From: DASRPD01 sp035646535
GTDB lineage: Bacteria; Actinomycetota; Acidimicrobiia; IMCC26256; JANYLB01
NCBI GenBank assembly: GCA_035646535.1
Contig: DASRPD010000098.1
Coordinates: 1 to 64,000 of the forward strand
DNA length: 64,000 nucleotides
Direction: 5' to 3'
The position numbers were made by a program, and so were the translations under genes. Positions 1 through 9,114 of the stretch are shown one piece after another. Each line of letters opens with the position of its first letter. The first letter of the stretch is position 1. The notes beneath the pieces are model-generated. The model ran no database searches. It worked only from the letters and a program-made list of their open reading frames with translations, and was not told the origin of the DNA.

Positions 1-963
1 CACGCGATCGGCCCAGTAGTCCGCGAGTGTCTCCGGCTCGATGGAATCGCGACGCACCCGGTCTCCGTAGGCGAGCATCGTGACCGTCGACTGGATCACC
101 GACACGGGGTCACGATGGGTGACCACGAACGTCGCGTCGGGGAAGGCCTCGGCGAGGGGACCGAGCTGCTCGAGGTGTTGCGGAGACTTCAGCACCCACC
201 GGCGGGGGCCGCGGAGCCACGTGAGCGTCTGCAGCATCCGCCGGAGGTACTCGTAGTGCGGGCGCTGATCGAGAGCGAGATAGTGGTCGCGCCAGCCCGG
301 TACGCGGGCGAGCCACTCGAGCGTGTACGACGCGAAGTCCACGTCCTGGAGCTCGATCTCCTCCTCGATCGCCTGCGGGTGCTGATGGTGCATCGCCGCC
401 AGGAGCGGCACCATCGCCATCTGGGCCGCATAGCCGCGCTCGCATCGCACGTATCGGGCATCGAGGCCATCACGGCCCGGCCCGTCGCCGGGCATCGGCA
501 CGGGTGCGGTGCTCTCCCAGAACGGCAACGAGCGCAGGCGAGTGTCCGCTGCGATCAGGTTCACCAGATGCGTCGTTCCCGAGCGGGGGAGGCCGACGAC
601 GATGATCGGCGCTTCGAGCTCGATCTCGAGGATCTCCGGGTGCCGGCGGAGCAGGTCATTCAGTGCCAGGCGCTGGGACGAGAGCTGGAGGAAGCGGTCG
701 TGCACGATCATCCGCCCGAGCGCGTTGAGGCCCGCGTCGGCCTCGACCGCGGCGATCATCGCGTCGAGCCGGACGACGAAGTCCTCGGCGCCGAAGTCAC
801 TGAGCCCGGTGCGACGGCGGGCCGCGTCGAGGAGCCGGCTCCGATCGAGGTCCACCGCCCGGGTCTCGGCATAGTCGACCGCGGCACGTTGCGTGTCGGT
901 GAGCACGGGCTCAGCCAGGTCCTCGATCCTGATCGTGGACCGCGGCACGGGTGCGGCCGTCAT
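1..963 (-). CDS. Sulfotransferase family protein (partial, C-terminus outside window)
   Basis: Reading down from an ATG at 963 gives at least 321 codons that run off the window edge. A PAPS 5'-phosphosulfate loop is visible near residue 115 (PIIVVGLPRSGTTHLVNLIA). A second conserved block lies near residue 270 (WVLKSPQHLEQL, then FVVTHRDPVSVIQS), as in the Sulfotransfer_3 type. It should transfer sulfate from PAPS to a hydroxyl or amine acceptor in the cytosol; the acceptor cannot be told. The ATG overlaps the stop of the sulfatase-like gene (ATGA), so the two are probably co-translated: one enzyme that makes and one that may cleave sulfate esters. Confidence 0.85.
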   Translation of the reverse strand, partial: MTAAPVPRSTIRIEDLAEPVLTDTQRAAVDYAETRAVDLDRSRLLDAARRRTGLSDFGAEDFVVRLDAMIAAVEADAGLNALGRMIVHDRFLQLSSQRLALNDLLRRHPEILEIELEAPIIVVGLPRSGTTHLVNLIAADTRLRSLPFWESTAPVPMPGDGPGRDGLDARYVRCERGYAAQMAMVPLLAAMHHQHPQAIEEEIELQDVDFASYTLEWLARVPGWRDHYLALDQRPHYEYLRRMLQTLTWLRGPRRWVLKSPQHLEQLGPLAEAFPDATFVVTHRDPVSVIQSTVTMLAYGDRVRRDSIEPETLADYWADRV

Positions 964-2237
964 GCGTCGCCGGTCGCGGCGAGCCGGTTGGTGGCGCTCG
1001 CACACTCACCTTCGAGCCACCGGGTCAGCCAGAAGTTCTTGCCACCGTGCTCGGCGAGCAGCGCTTCGTGCGCGGCCCGATACACACGCAACGCCTCAGC
1101 GTGGTCCGGATCGACGGCGAGCGCCATCTCGGAAAGGCGCACCGCGGTCAGCGCGTCACCTTCGTCCACCAGCGCCGCGGCTCGCGCCGCGACGGCATCG
1201 GTTCCGCCGGCGAGCGCCACCATCTCCGCCCAGCCGTGCTCGGGTGCTACGGGGTAGAGCTCGAGCGTGGAGCGCTGGTGGAACCAGCCGCCGTAGCCCT
1301 CCCAGATCGCGCGCACGCTCCAATCGAGGCGGCCGTAGCCCTGCCCGAGCTCGAGCTCGTCGGGGAACCGCAGCGTGCGCATGGTGGTCCACACGTCGTC
1401 ACCGCGGTTCATGGCCTCGACAGTCGCGTCGTGCATCCACTGCACACTGGCGCGGATCCGCTCCAGCTCGGCGCGCACCGTCGCCGCGCCCCGGACCGGA
1501 CCATGATGACCGAGCAGCAGCGTCTCGGGCTCGAGATCGATCACCCGCTGTACCGAGTCGACGAAGGCGAGCGCGAAGCGCAGCTTGTCGCCCCGCACGG
1601 TGACGAGGTTGGGGACGTGGCCGAAGAGCGCGGAGAACATGTTGCCGACGAGCGCGATGCGCTCGTCGGGCAACCACACCACGAGCGAGTCGATCGTCTC
1701 ACCGCCGGACACCGAGATCAGCTCGAAGCGGCGGCCGCCGAGCTGGAACGAGTACTCCTCGTGGAAGCACAGGTCAGGGGTCACGTACGGGGGCTCGGAA
1801 GGAATGTCGACCTCGTCCCCGCGCAGGTAGTCGGGCCGGCCCATCACCGCGGCGAAGAACGGCAGTGAACGTCGGATCCGGAAGGCGTGGATCCGATGAT
1901 CGTCGTCCTGGCATGCCGCGTTGCTGCACTGGGCCACGAACGTCGTACCTGGTTCTCGGAACAGCTCCACCCCGCCGAGGTGATCGGTGTGACTCTGGGT
2001 GAGGATGAGGTACTCGATCGGCGTATCGCTCACCGCGTCGAAGTTGGCGCGATGGGTTCTGGCCTCGAACCACATCCCTGTGTTCACGACGATGCGGCCC
2101 GCGTCGGTGACGATCAGATAGGCGTTGGAGAGCCCGGGCGAGCACCAGATCCCAGCGCCCTGGTCGATGGCCGCCGGCGCCGCCGCCGGACCCACGGCGA
2201 AGAAGTCAGGCTGCTGGTCGACGTAGTCGCTCACCAT
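960..2237 (-). CDS. Alkylsulfatase-like metallo-beta-lactamase-fold hydrolase
   Basis: The 425-residue protein has an N-terminal MBL fold (about residues 35-270) and a C-terminal alkylsulfatase dimerisation-type helical region (VRAIWEGYGGWFHQRSTLEL). The zinc motif reads QSHTDHLGG, so the first His of HxHxDH is Gln. A later ligand-like LLLGHHGP is present. SdsA1-type alkylsulfatases are longer and end in an SCP2-like domain that is missing here. I chose ATG 2237 (MVSDYV), 4 nt after the SDR stop, over an in-frame start 13 codons upstream that would overlap the SDR. No signal peptide is seen. Hydrolysis of an alkyl sulfate is an inference; another ester or lactone is possible. Confidence 0.8.
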   Translation of the reverse strand: MVSDYVDQQPDFFAVGPAAAPAAIDQGAGIWCSPGLSNAYLIVTDAGRIVVNTGMWFEARTHRANFDAVSDTPIEYLILTQSHTDHLGGVELFREPGTTFVAQCSNAACQDDDHRIHAFRIRRSLPFFAAVMGRPDYLRGDEVDIPSEPPYVTPDLCFHEEYSFQLGGRRFELISVSGGETIDSLVVWLPDERIALVGNMFSALFGHVPNLVTVRGDKLRFALAFVDSVQRVIDLEPETLLLGHHGPVRGAATVRAELERIRASVQWMHDATVEAMNRGDDVWTTMRTLRFPDELELGQGYGRLDWSVRAIWEGYGGWFHQRSTLELYPVAPEHGWAEMVALAGGTDAVAARAAALVDEGDALTAVRLSEMALAVDPDHAEALRVYRAAHEALLAEHGGKNFWLTRWLEGECASATNRLAATGDA

Positions 2238-2241
2238 GAGA

Positions 2242-2997
2242 TCACCCCTGCACCGAGAATCCGCCGTCGACGGCAAGGGTCTGGCCGGTCACGAACGCCG
2301 CGCCCGGGCTCGCCAGGAACAGGATCACCGGAGCGACGTCCTCGGGCGCGCCGATCCTGCCCATCGGAGTTCGCTCCACCGTCGGCCGGGTCAGCGACTC
2401 GATGCCGAGCATGGGCTCGGTCATGCCGGTCGCGATCAAGCCCGGCGCCACCGCGTTCACGCGGATCCCGTCGCGCGCCCATGCCACCGCAAGCGTCCTG
2501 GTGAGCCCGATGATCCCGGCCTTCGCGGCCCCGTAGCCCGGCGTGACCTCGATCCCGAACAGCGCGGCCATCGACGCGAGCCCGATCACGCTGGCACCGC
2601 CGACGAGCTCGCTCGCCGCGAGCCGGGCCCGGCAGACCTGGGTGAGCCGGAACGCCCCGGTGAGGTTGATCGCCACGGCATCGGCGAAGACCTCGGGCTC
2701 GTACTCGTTCCGCCCACCGGGCAGCACCTCTCCGGCGTTGTTGACCAGCACGTCGAGCGACCCGAGCGAATCGGCGAGCCTCTGGACGTCGTCGGGCTCG
2801 GTCAGCCGACAACGCCGGTAGTCGAGACCCTCGAGATCGACGTCGTAGTCGGATGTCGACGGGCGCGTTCCCGTGATCGTCACGCTGGCGCCCGCGCCCG
2901 CGAATGCCGTGGCGACGGCGTGTCCGATCCCGCTGGTGCCGCCGGTGACGAGCACGTGCGCGCCCGAGAAGTCGAACGTGACCGCAGCATCGCTCAC
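2242..2997 (-). CDS. SDR family NAD(P)-dependent oxidoreductase
   Basis: A classical short-chain dehydrogenase of about 250 residues. It has the cofactor glycine motif TGGTSGIG near the N-terminus, the structural NNAG, and a catalytic YGAAK with an upstream Ser in GLASMAALFG. The C-terminus has the usual FLASPGAAFVTGQ and VDGG. The GTG at 2997 forms a GTGA overlap with the upstream remnant and has GGGAG about 9 nt upstream; another GTG at 3012 is possible. The substrate is unknown. It is the middle gene of a tightly packed minus-strand run with the sulfatase-like and sulfotransferase genes. Confidence 0.88.
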   Translation of the reverse strand: MSDAAVTFDFSGAHVLVTGGTSGIGHAVATAFAGAGASVTITGTRPSTSDYDVDLEGLDYRRCRLTEPDDVQRLADSLGSLDVLVNNAGEVLPGGRNEYEPEVFADAVAINLTGAFRLTQVCRARLAASELVGGASVIGLASMAALFGIEVTPGYGAAKAGIIGLTRTLAVAWARDGIRVNAVAPGLIATGMTEPMLGIESLTRPTVERTPMGRIGAPEDVAPVILFLASPGAAFVTGQTLAVDGGFSVQG

Positions 2998-3254
2998 CAG
3001 GTCGGCTCCCACTGCCTGGTCTCGTGTGCCCGGTACATCGCCAGCGCCGCGCGGAGCTCACCGATCGCTCCCTGCGCGAGGAGGTCGGCGAACGGTCGGG
3101 CACTGGCGGTGGCCGCCAGCTCCTCGACCCGCTGCGGGTCGACATCGACCGCGGCCGTCACGTCGATCTCCGGCACCGCGGTCTGGATGGCGTGGAGGCG
3201 CCACTGGGCGATCGCGCCACAGCCGACCATCGCCATCCGCACCCTGTTGCCCAC
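2994..3254 (-). pseudogene. Gfo/Idh/MocA oxidoreductase, internally deleted remnant
   Basis: This 86-codon frame opens at a GTG preceded by GAAGGGGA. About 60 residues match the start of a Gfo/Idh/MocA dehydrogenase: glycine motif MVGCGAIAQWRLHAI, an acidic turn AAVDVDPQRVEE, then FADLLAQG. It then passes directly into a short tail (ALAMYRAHETRQWEPTW) typical of the far C-terminus of the same family. Roughly 250 residues, including the EKP-type catalytic Lys region, are missing without loss of frame. It cannot be an active dehydrogenase. Its stop overlaps the SDR start, so it may persist as a translated leader for the SDR. An assembly artefact is possible. Confidence 0.65.
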
Positions 3255-3408
3255 ACGCGCGTCCCCTTCGAGCCGCCGTCGCGGCGGCGCGGCAGCGTAG
3301 ATCCCGCCACGTCCGGCGCGCCCGTCGAGCGGTCCGCGTCCGAGCTCTGCGCCGCCCGGTGTGGGTGGCCCAGAGCTCGAACGCGTCGCTGGGGTTCGTG
3401 CTCCTCGG

Positions 3409-5229
3409 CTAGGCCGTCGGGTCCAGCGCGGCCTCACCGAAGTAGAGCGACGGGAGCCGGGTGGCTCGGTAGGCGGTGAAGCCCAGAGTCTCCCGATCGC
3501 CGAGCGTCAGGTCGAACACGATGGTGTCCTCACCGCCGTCGTAGTTCGGGATGACCTCAACCACGCGCGAGTAGTTCAGCCCGGCCGCGGTGGCGGCGCC
3601 GCCGTGGGTGATCAGGACGTTCCCGTTGGGGAGCATGTCTGCGTCACCGAGGAACCCGGCGAACTGCGGCGTGCCTTCCGGGGTCACGTCTCGGTGCTCC
3701 CAGATCTGGGTTGCGGTACCGGTTGCCGGGTCGATGCTGTAACGCACCGCTCGGCTGTAGTTGGGCGCCTCGCCTCCGCCCTGGTCGGTGCCGGGACGGC
3801 CGTTGCCGTTGTCGTAGTAGAGGATCGTCCCGTCCGCCTGCGGCTCGACCGCGTGGCCGTGCAGGGAGAACTCACCCGAGGTGAGCTCGAGCGTGCCGCC
3901 CTTGGGCGAGAAGTCCCACAAGAGCTCTCCGGCCGGACCGGAGGCGTCATCGGCGTAGCGGATCCCGATGATCGTGTCGAGGTGACGACTCGACACCATC
4001 AGGGTGTTGGTTGCTTCGTCGAGCACCGCCGCGTTGGCGTGGGTCCAGTCGCGCAGACCCTCTTCGTCCGGGTAGAACCAGTTGGGCGGCGCGATCGGGT
4101 TGCCGATGACGCAGAGGTCCGATCCCTGACGCTCGATCGGATCGAAGTAGTCCGAGAACGCCCACTCCTGGACGACCTCACCCTCGGGGGTCAGCTCGAC
4201 GACGACGTCACCGACCACTCCGGTCGGATCCGGGATCGGGTTGCCGTCCTCGTCCTCGACGCCGTCACACAGTCCCTCGGTCTCGGCGGGATCCAGCTTG
4301 ATGACCTCGGTGCTGATGGTCAGCAGGTTCCCGTTGTCCAGCTCGTAGAGCTCGTGATGCGCGCTGTCGATGCCGGTGGGCTCGGTGATGTCACTGACGT
4401 AGACGTTACCGAAAAGGTCTTTCTTCACGTAGTCGGTCGCGACCAACGTTCCGAGCTCGGAGAGGTCGTTCCCCAGCATGTCGATCTCACGGATGATGAT
4501 GTCGTGGATCGAGACCATCAGGGTGCCTCGGGGCGTCGTGCTGACGTCGGTGACCTCGAGTGTGGTCTCGTAGTACCAGACCACCTCGCCCGTCTCATCG
4601 ACGCCGAGGATCCAGCCCTGGCTGTCGGGCCGATCTGGTTCGCATTCCGCGTCGGGCCCGGCGCCCCACCAGCGCGCGTTGAACAGCGTGACTCCCGGTG
4701 CCATCTCGCCGGGCTCGCTCACCGTGGTCGTCACCGGCGGGAGGTCGGCGGGAAGCGATCCACTGGAGAAGGTGAGGTCGACCGTCTCGGCCGTCCCGTC
4801 GGCCGCGGTGGCGGTGACCGCGACGTCGTAGTCGGTCTCGGCGGTCATGCCGAGCACCGTGACCTGGTGGTCGGTCGACGCCGGACTCGTGGGCACGTCG
4901 ACGGAACCCGAGTCCGAGCTGGCCACGACATCCAACGTGACGTCGTCGGTGGCCTCGGCCTCCACCACACCGGTGAGGACGCTGTGGGGGCCGGGCGCAA
5001 TCGACACGCTCGTGATGAGCTCGCCCTCACCGCTCGAGCCCTCGGGCTCGACGACCGGGCCGGACTCCCCGAAGTCGCATGCGGGCAGCGATGCCTCGGT
5101 GGTCTCCTCATCCGCGGCATCGTCGTTGTTGCCGCTCGAACACGCAGCGGCGACGAGACCGAGCGACAGCAGCAACGCCAGCAAGAGCTGGGGCCGGCCG
5201 AGGCGCCGGAATACAGCGGTCAGGTACAT
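3409..5229 (-). CDS. Arylsulfotransferase (ASST)-type lipoprotein
   Basis: A 606-residue lipoprotein: a hydrophobic signal ends in the lipobox LVAAAC near residue 30, followed by an acidic low-complexity linker and a fibronectin-like segment. The rest resembles ASST-type beta-propellers, with conserved DWTHANAAV, SSRHLDTI and FSLHGHAVEP, whose His and Arg positions match the family's catalytic set. ASST enzymes move sulfate between phenols without PAPS, using a covalent sulfo-His. ATG 5229 was chosen because GGAGG lies 7 nt upstream. It faces the small membrane protein across a divergent gap. A non-enzymatic cell-surface role cannot be excluded. Confidence 0.82.
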   Translation of the reverse strand: MYLTAVFRRLGRPQLLLALLLSLGLVAAACSSGNNDDAADEETTEASLPACDFGESGPVVEPEGSSGEGELITSVSIAPGPHSVLTGVVEAEATDDVTLDVVASSDSGSVDVPTSPASTDHQVTVLGMTAETDYDVAVTATAADGTAETVDLTFSSGSLPADLPPVTTTVSEPGEMAPGVTLFNARWWGAGPDAECEPDRPDSQGWILGVDETGEVVWYYETTLEVTDVSTTPRGTLMVSIHDIIIREIDMLGNDLSELGTLVATDYVKKDLFGNVYVSDITEPTGIDSAHHELYELDNGNLLTISTEVIKLDPAETEGLCDGVEDEDGNPIPDPTGVVGDVVVELTPEGEVVQEWAFSDYFDPIERQGSDLCVIGNPIAPPNWFYPDEEGLRDWTHANAAVLDEATNTLMVSSRHLDTIIGIRYADDASGPAGELLWDFSPKGGTLELTSGEFSLHGHAVEPQADGTILYYDNGNGRPGTDQGGGEAPNYSRAVRYSIDPATGTATQIWEHRDVTPEGTPQFAGFLGDADMLPNGNVLITHGGAATAAGLNYSRVVEVIPNYDGGEDTIVFDLTLGDRETLGFTAYRATRLPSLYFGEAALDPTA

Positions 5230-5393
5230 GTCGTCGCCTCCACAGTATCTGTGACTTCCCACCAGTGGCGTCGGACACTAGCCCCGAAGGGGCGCGATCA
5301 GCCAGCGCGCTGTAGAGGGTACGAAACAGGTATAAATCAGGCCCTCGGGGTGGGTCCCGCCCCGGTCGAACCGGGGGGTCGCGACCGCCCCGG

Positions 5394-5594
5394 GTGCAGA
5401 CTGGCCTTTCGATGGGACGGCCGTGCACGCCAACCTCTGCGGTCCTACGCATTGGTGCCGGACTCGGTTTCTCCCTGGCCGTGGGTGTTGCCGGTGGTGT
5501 CCTCGCGAGCCTCGTCACCGGTGTGATGTCACCCCCCGATCACACGACCAACGGAGCCGATGAACCGGCCGGCGTTGACGGGGCAACCACGTGA
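5394..5594 (+). CDS. Small single-span membrane protein, unknown function
   Basis: A 66-residue frame with one clear hydrophobic helix (GLGFSLAVGVAGGVLASLVTG) followed by a polar tail. It starts at a GTG (5394) or an ATG (5412), neither with a strong ribosome site. Its TGA overlaps the GTG of the flippase-like gene (GTGA), the usual sign of translational coupling and the main reason to believe it is real. It belongs to no family I recognise; it could be an accessory subunit of the neighbouring membrane protein. Confidence 0.5.
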   Translation: MQTGLSMGRPCTPTSAVLRIGAGLGFSLAVGVAGGVLASLVTGVMSPPDHTTNGADEPAGVDGATT

Positions 5595-6718
5595 GCATGG
5601 AGTCTGCTGAGGCGCCCGCCTCGACACCGTCCCTGCGCCGGCGAATCACGTCGGGTCTCATCTCGCTCGTCCTCGTGGTCGCGATCTTCGTCGGCGTCTT
5701 CCCGAGGATCGCCAGCTACGACGCCGTCTGGCGAACGATCGCCGACATGACCTGGCTCGACCTCTCCGGCGTCGCCGCACTCGCCGCGCTCAATCTGTTC
5801 ACCTACCTCCTCGTCCTCACCGCGGTGCTCCCCGGGCTGCGCTATCGGGAGGCGTTTGTCGCCAACAACTCCTCCACCGCAGTGGCGAACACGGTGCCCG
5901 CCGGCGCCGCGATCGGCATCGGCGTCAACTTCGCGATGTACCGCTCGTGGGGGTTCGACAACGGCGCGATCGCACTCTCCATCCTCGTGTCCGGCCTCTG
6001 GAACGTGTTCCTCAAGCTCGGGCTGCCCATCGTCGCCGTGGTGCTTCTCGTGATCGGTGGTGAGGCCGACACGAGTCTGGTGAGCGCGTCGTTGGTCGGT
6101 GTCGTCGTGCTCACGGCAACGATCGTGCTGTTCGCGCTGGCGTTGCGCAGCGATCGGCTCGCCAACGGGATCGGCCACGCCCTGTCCGGGTCGGTGAACT
6201 GGCTTCGAGCCCGGTTCCACCGACCACCGGTCGGCGAGTGGGGCCGACAGGCTGTGGTCTTCCGCGACGAGACGGCCGGTCTGTTGGAGAGCCGCTGGCT
6301 ACGGATCACCGCCGCAATCCTCCTCAGTCACCTGACGCTGTATCTCGTGTTGTTGGTGACGCTGCGCGCCGTCGGAGTCTCCGAGGCCGCGGTGTCCTGG
6401 GCCCAGGTTCTCGCGGCGTTCGCGTTCGGGCGGCTGCTCACCGCGCTGCCCCTGACCCCGGGTGGGCTCGGTCTGATCGAGCTCGGCTACACCGCCGCGT
6501 TGTCCGTGGGCGTCGACGAGATGACCCGCAACAAGATCGTCGCCGCGGTGTTGGTGTTTCGCGCGCTCACCTATCTCACTCCGATCTTCATCGGGGGCGT
6601 GACCTACCTCGTGTGGCTGCGCAATCGCAGCTGGCGTCGGCCAGTCGGCTCTCGAGCCGATCACATCGATCCCGGTGGGCCCGCGCGCGGCGAGCTCTCC
6701 GCGCCCCAGAAGCCTTAG
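5591..6718 (+). CDS. Flippase-like (lysylphosphatidylglycerol synthase TM region) membrane protein
   Basis: A 375-residue integral membrane protein with about eight hydrophobic segments. It carries the family hallmark ALPLTPGGLGLIELGY near residue 290. Such proteins (UPF0104/AglD/MprF N-terminal domain type) are linked to lipid or lipid-linked sugar flipping. The GTG start overlaps the stop of the small membrane protein; an ATG lies two codons downstream. Its stop overlaps the stop of the convergent ABC permease (shared bases 6715-6718), so no separate terminator lies between them. The substrate is unknown. Confidence 0.8.
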   Translation: MSMESAEAPASTPSLRRRITSGLISLVLVVAIFVGVFPRIASYDAVWRTIADMTWLDLSGVAALAALNLFTYLLVLTAVLPGLRYREAFVANNSSTAVANTVPAGAAIGIGVNFAMYRSWGFDNGAIALSILVSGLWNVFLKLGLPIVAVVLLVIGGEADTSLVSASLVGVVVLTATIVLFALALRSDRLANGIGHALSGSVNWLRARFHRPPVGEWGRQAVVFRDETAGLLESRWLRITAAILLSHLTLYLVLLVTLRAVGVSEAAVSWAQVLAAFAFGRLLTALPLTPGGLGLIELGYTAALSVGVDEMTRNKIVAAVLVFRALTYLTPIFIGGVTYLVWLRNRSWRRPVGSRADHIDPGGPARGELSAPQKP

Positions 6719-9114
6719 GCGGAGCGGTCGCGCAGCACCGCGGGAATATCAATTCGGCGAAGGGCCCGCAAGGCCGGCACCTCCGAGACCAGCGCGACGA
6801 TGATGATCGCGACGGCCGAGGCGATGAGCGCGAGCGGCGAGATCGCGTACTGGAACGAGAATTGGTCGCTCTGGAAGGTCTTTATGAAACCCCAGCCGAG
6901 GGCGACCCCGACGATGAGGCCGGGGATGATTCCCAGGATGACCATCGTCACGTTCTCCACGCTGAGCATCCGACGGATCGTGCGCAGCGAGAACCCCTCG
7001 GCTCGCAGCGACGCGATCTCGGCCCGGCGTTCAGCGACGTTGACCGACATCGTGGCGAAGATCATGGCGAATGCCATCACCGCACCAAAGACCAACATGA
7101 TTCCGACGAAGCCGTAGAACAACGACATGAAGTCCCGCATCGTGGTCACGATGTCCTGAGGGTTGACGGCCGCTGCGACCCCTGGGAGCGCTTCGATCGT
7201 GCGCAATGCCGAATTCGCATCGGCACCGGAGTCGAAGAGCGCCGAGACCTGGTTTGGCGCGCTGAGACCGGTGAGTGACTTCGCCGTGTCGAGCGAGGAG
7301 TACACGAAGTTGCCGAGCGGCTCGGTGACGAACCCCGCGACTTCCGTCTCTTGGCCGGCCTGATGACCGTTCTGTCCGGTCGAGAACGCGAGGGTGACCG
7401 TGTCGCCGACCGAGACGTCGAGTTCCTTGCCGATCGCCGAGCCGAGGTAGATGCCCGTCGATGGAAGCGGCTCCGCGCCGTGGCCGTCGACCTCGAAGAC
7501 GTGCATTTGGGTGTCGGTCTCATAGCCGGTGAAGGTGGTCGCGAAGGAAGCGTCCCTTCCGCGCACCGAGACCGACGCGGAGATGACCGGCTCGGCGGTT
7601 GACACGCCGTCGGTGTCGCGGATCGGATCGAGAATGGCGCTCGCGGTCGGCGCGGTGGGAATCGCGACCGCGTCGGCGCGTTCGATCCGTTCCTGGTCCG
7701 TGAGCACTCGGTCGACCGTGTCGAGCATCCCCCACGAGACCAGGACGAGGCTGAGCGCCATCACGACACCCAGGAGCGTGTAGATGGTGCGGCGACGGTT
7801 TCGGGAGAGGTTGCGGAACACGAGCCGCCAGCGCGTCGGCAGACGTCGCACGGGTGGCACGAGGCGTTCCAGCAGGGTCCGGCGCCCGGTCGCAGACGGA
7901 ATGAGATCGCGCATGGCCGCCGCGGGTGTCTCGCGTGACGCGGCGAGCGCCGGAGCCGCGGCGCACAAGAAGCCGGCCACCAGACCGAAGAGCAACCCGA
8001 TCAGGATCGTGGCCGGGTGCACCGTCGTGACGGTGAGGGGAACCGAGATGAAGCTCGTGTACATGCGCGAGATGAACAGGCCGAGCACCGCGCCGGCCAC
8101 GACGCCGGGGATCGCGCCACCGAGCCCGGCCAGGATCCCGAACCTCACGTAGTGACCGAAGATCGTTCGGCGCCCGAAGCCGTTCGCTCGGAGCATGCCG
8201 ATCGTCGGTCGTTGCCGTTGCACCAGCCGGGTGAGCAGCACGTAGGTGGCGAGCCCGGCCGCGGTGAGGAACAGGATGGGGAAGAGGTAGGAGAGCTCGT
8301 TGAAACCGCTGACGTCTTGTTGGAGGGCCGCGTTCGACGGCTGGTCGGCGCGCGTGTAGGAGTCGGTCGACTCGGTCTCCTGCGCGAGCGACGCGAGCTC
8401 GGCGTCGAGCGAGGGGTTGTCGGCCCCACCGTCGGTGTAGCGGACGCCGACCTGGGTCGTGGCGTCACCGGACGCGAGCTCGCCGGCGAGCGCCTCGGAT
8501 GCGAACAGCACGCCGAACGAGTCAGCCGGGGTCAGCACGTCCTGGTTGGACCGCGCCGGCCAGATGTACTCCGCGCTGGCCGCGATCCCGACGACACTGA
8601 GATCGACCCAGTCCGACGGGCCGAGGACCGACACCGAGTCACCCACCGACAGGCTGAATGTGTCGGCCATGTGCTGCTCGACGAGCACTCCGTCGGGGTC
8701 ACTCGAGTCGAGGTACCTCCCGTGCTGGATCAGCACGTCGTTGACCGACGGCTGCTTCTCGGGCGGCATGCCGATGACCCGACCCTCGAAGCGGTCAGGG
8801 CCGACGCGGATTGGGGGGTTGACCACGGTGCGGGTATCGACCGCGGCGACACCGTCGAGTGCCCTGGCTTCGGTGGCGAATGTCGTGGCGTCGCCGCCGG
8901 TGCTCCAGAAGTCGGCGAACTTCAGATCCTGATAGGTCTCGTGGTACGACGCGACGAGGTTGTTGTAGGCGTCTGCGGTGGCACCGTACAACATGATGCC
9001 GAGGAAGATGGTCACCGCGACCGCGACGAACTGCCAGCGGCTGGCGGCCATGTCACGCCGGAGCTTGGTGCGCAGCATGGGTGCGCGGGCGCGCTCGTGT
9101 GCCCTGTTCACCAC
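6715..9114 (-). CDS. FtsX-type ABC transporter permease (two-repeat)
   Basis: A 799-residue protein with the order: N-terminal TM helix (FVAVAVTIFLGIMLYG), a large extracytoplasmic domain, a three-helix FtsX block near residues 275-390, a second TM helix and extracytoplasmic domain (about 435-640), and a second FtsX block at the C-terminus. This is the duplicated MacB/LolCE-like form common in actinobacteria. Such permeases usually act as mechanotransducers or lipid/peptide exporters rather than channels. The start is a GTG overlapping the stop of the ATPase gene; an ATG 12 codons in (MLRTKL) is an alternative. Confidence 0.88.
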   Translation of the reverse strand: MVNRAHERARAPMLRTKLRRDMAASRWQFVAVAVTIFLGIMLYGATADAYNNLVASYHETYQDLKFADFWSTGGDATTFATEARALDGVAAVDTRTVVNPPIRVGPDRFEGRVIGMPPEKQPSVNDVLIQHGRYLDSSDPDGVLVEQHMADTFSLSVGDSVSVLGPSDWVDLSVVGIAASAEYIWPARSNQDVLTPADSFGVLFASEALAGELASGDATTQVGVRYTDGGADNPSLDAELASLAQETESTDSYTRADQPSNAALQQDVSGFNELSYLFPILFLTAAGLATYVLLTRLVQRQRPTIGMLRANGFGRRTIFGHYVRFGILAGLGGAIPGVVAGAVLGLFISRMYTSFISVPLTVTTVHPATILIGLLFGLVAGFLCAAAPALAASRETPAAAMRDLIPSATGRRTLLERLVPPVRRLPTRWRLVFRNLSRNRRRTIYTLLGVVMALSLVLVSWGMLDTVDRVLTDQERIERADAVAIPTAPTASAILDPIRDTDGVSTAEPVISASVSVRGRDASFATTFTGYETDTQMHVFEVDGHGAEPLPSTGIYLGSAIGKELDVSVGDTVTLAFSTGQNGHQAGQETEVAGFVTEPLGNFVYSSLDTAKSLTGLSAPNQVSALFDSGADANSALRTIEALPGVAAAVNPQDIVTTMRDFMSLFYGFVGIMLVFGAVMAFAMIFATMSVNVAERRAEIASLRAEGFSLRTIRRMLSVENVTMVILGIIPGLIVGVALGWGFIKTFQSDQFSFQYAISPLALIASAVAIIIVALVSEVPALRALRRIDIPAVLRDRSA

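Noticed and set aside
3361..5526. 721-codon open frame antisense to the arylsulfotransferase-type gene
   Set aside because: Arg/Val/Asp/Gly-rich translation with no family similarity; long antisense frames are expected in DNA this GC-rich, and the minus-strand gene has signal peptide, ribosome site and domain matches.
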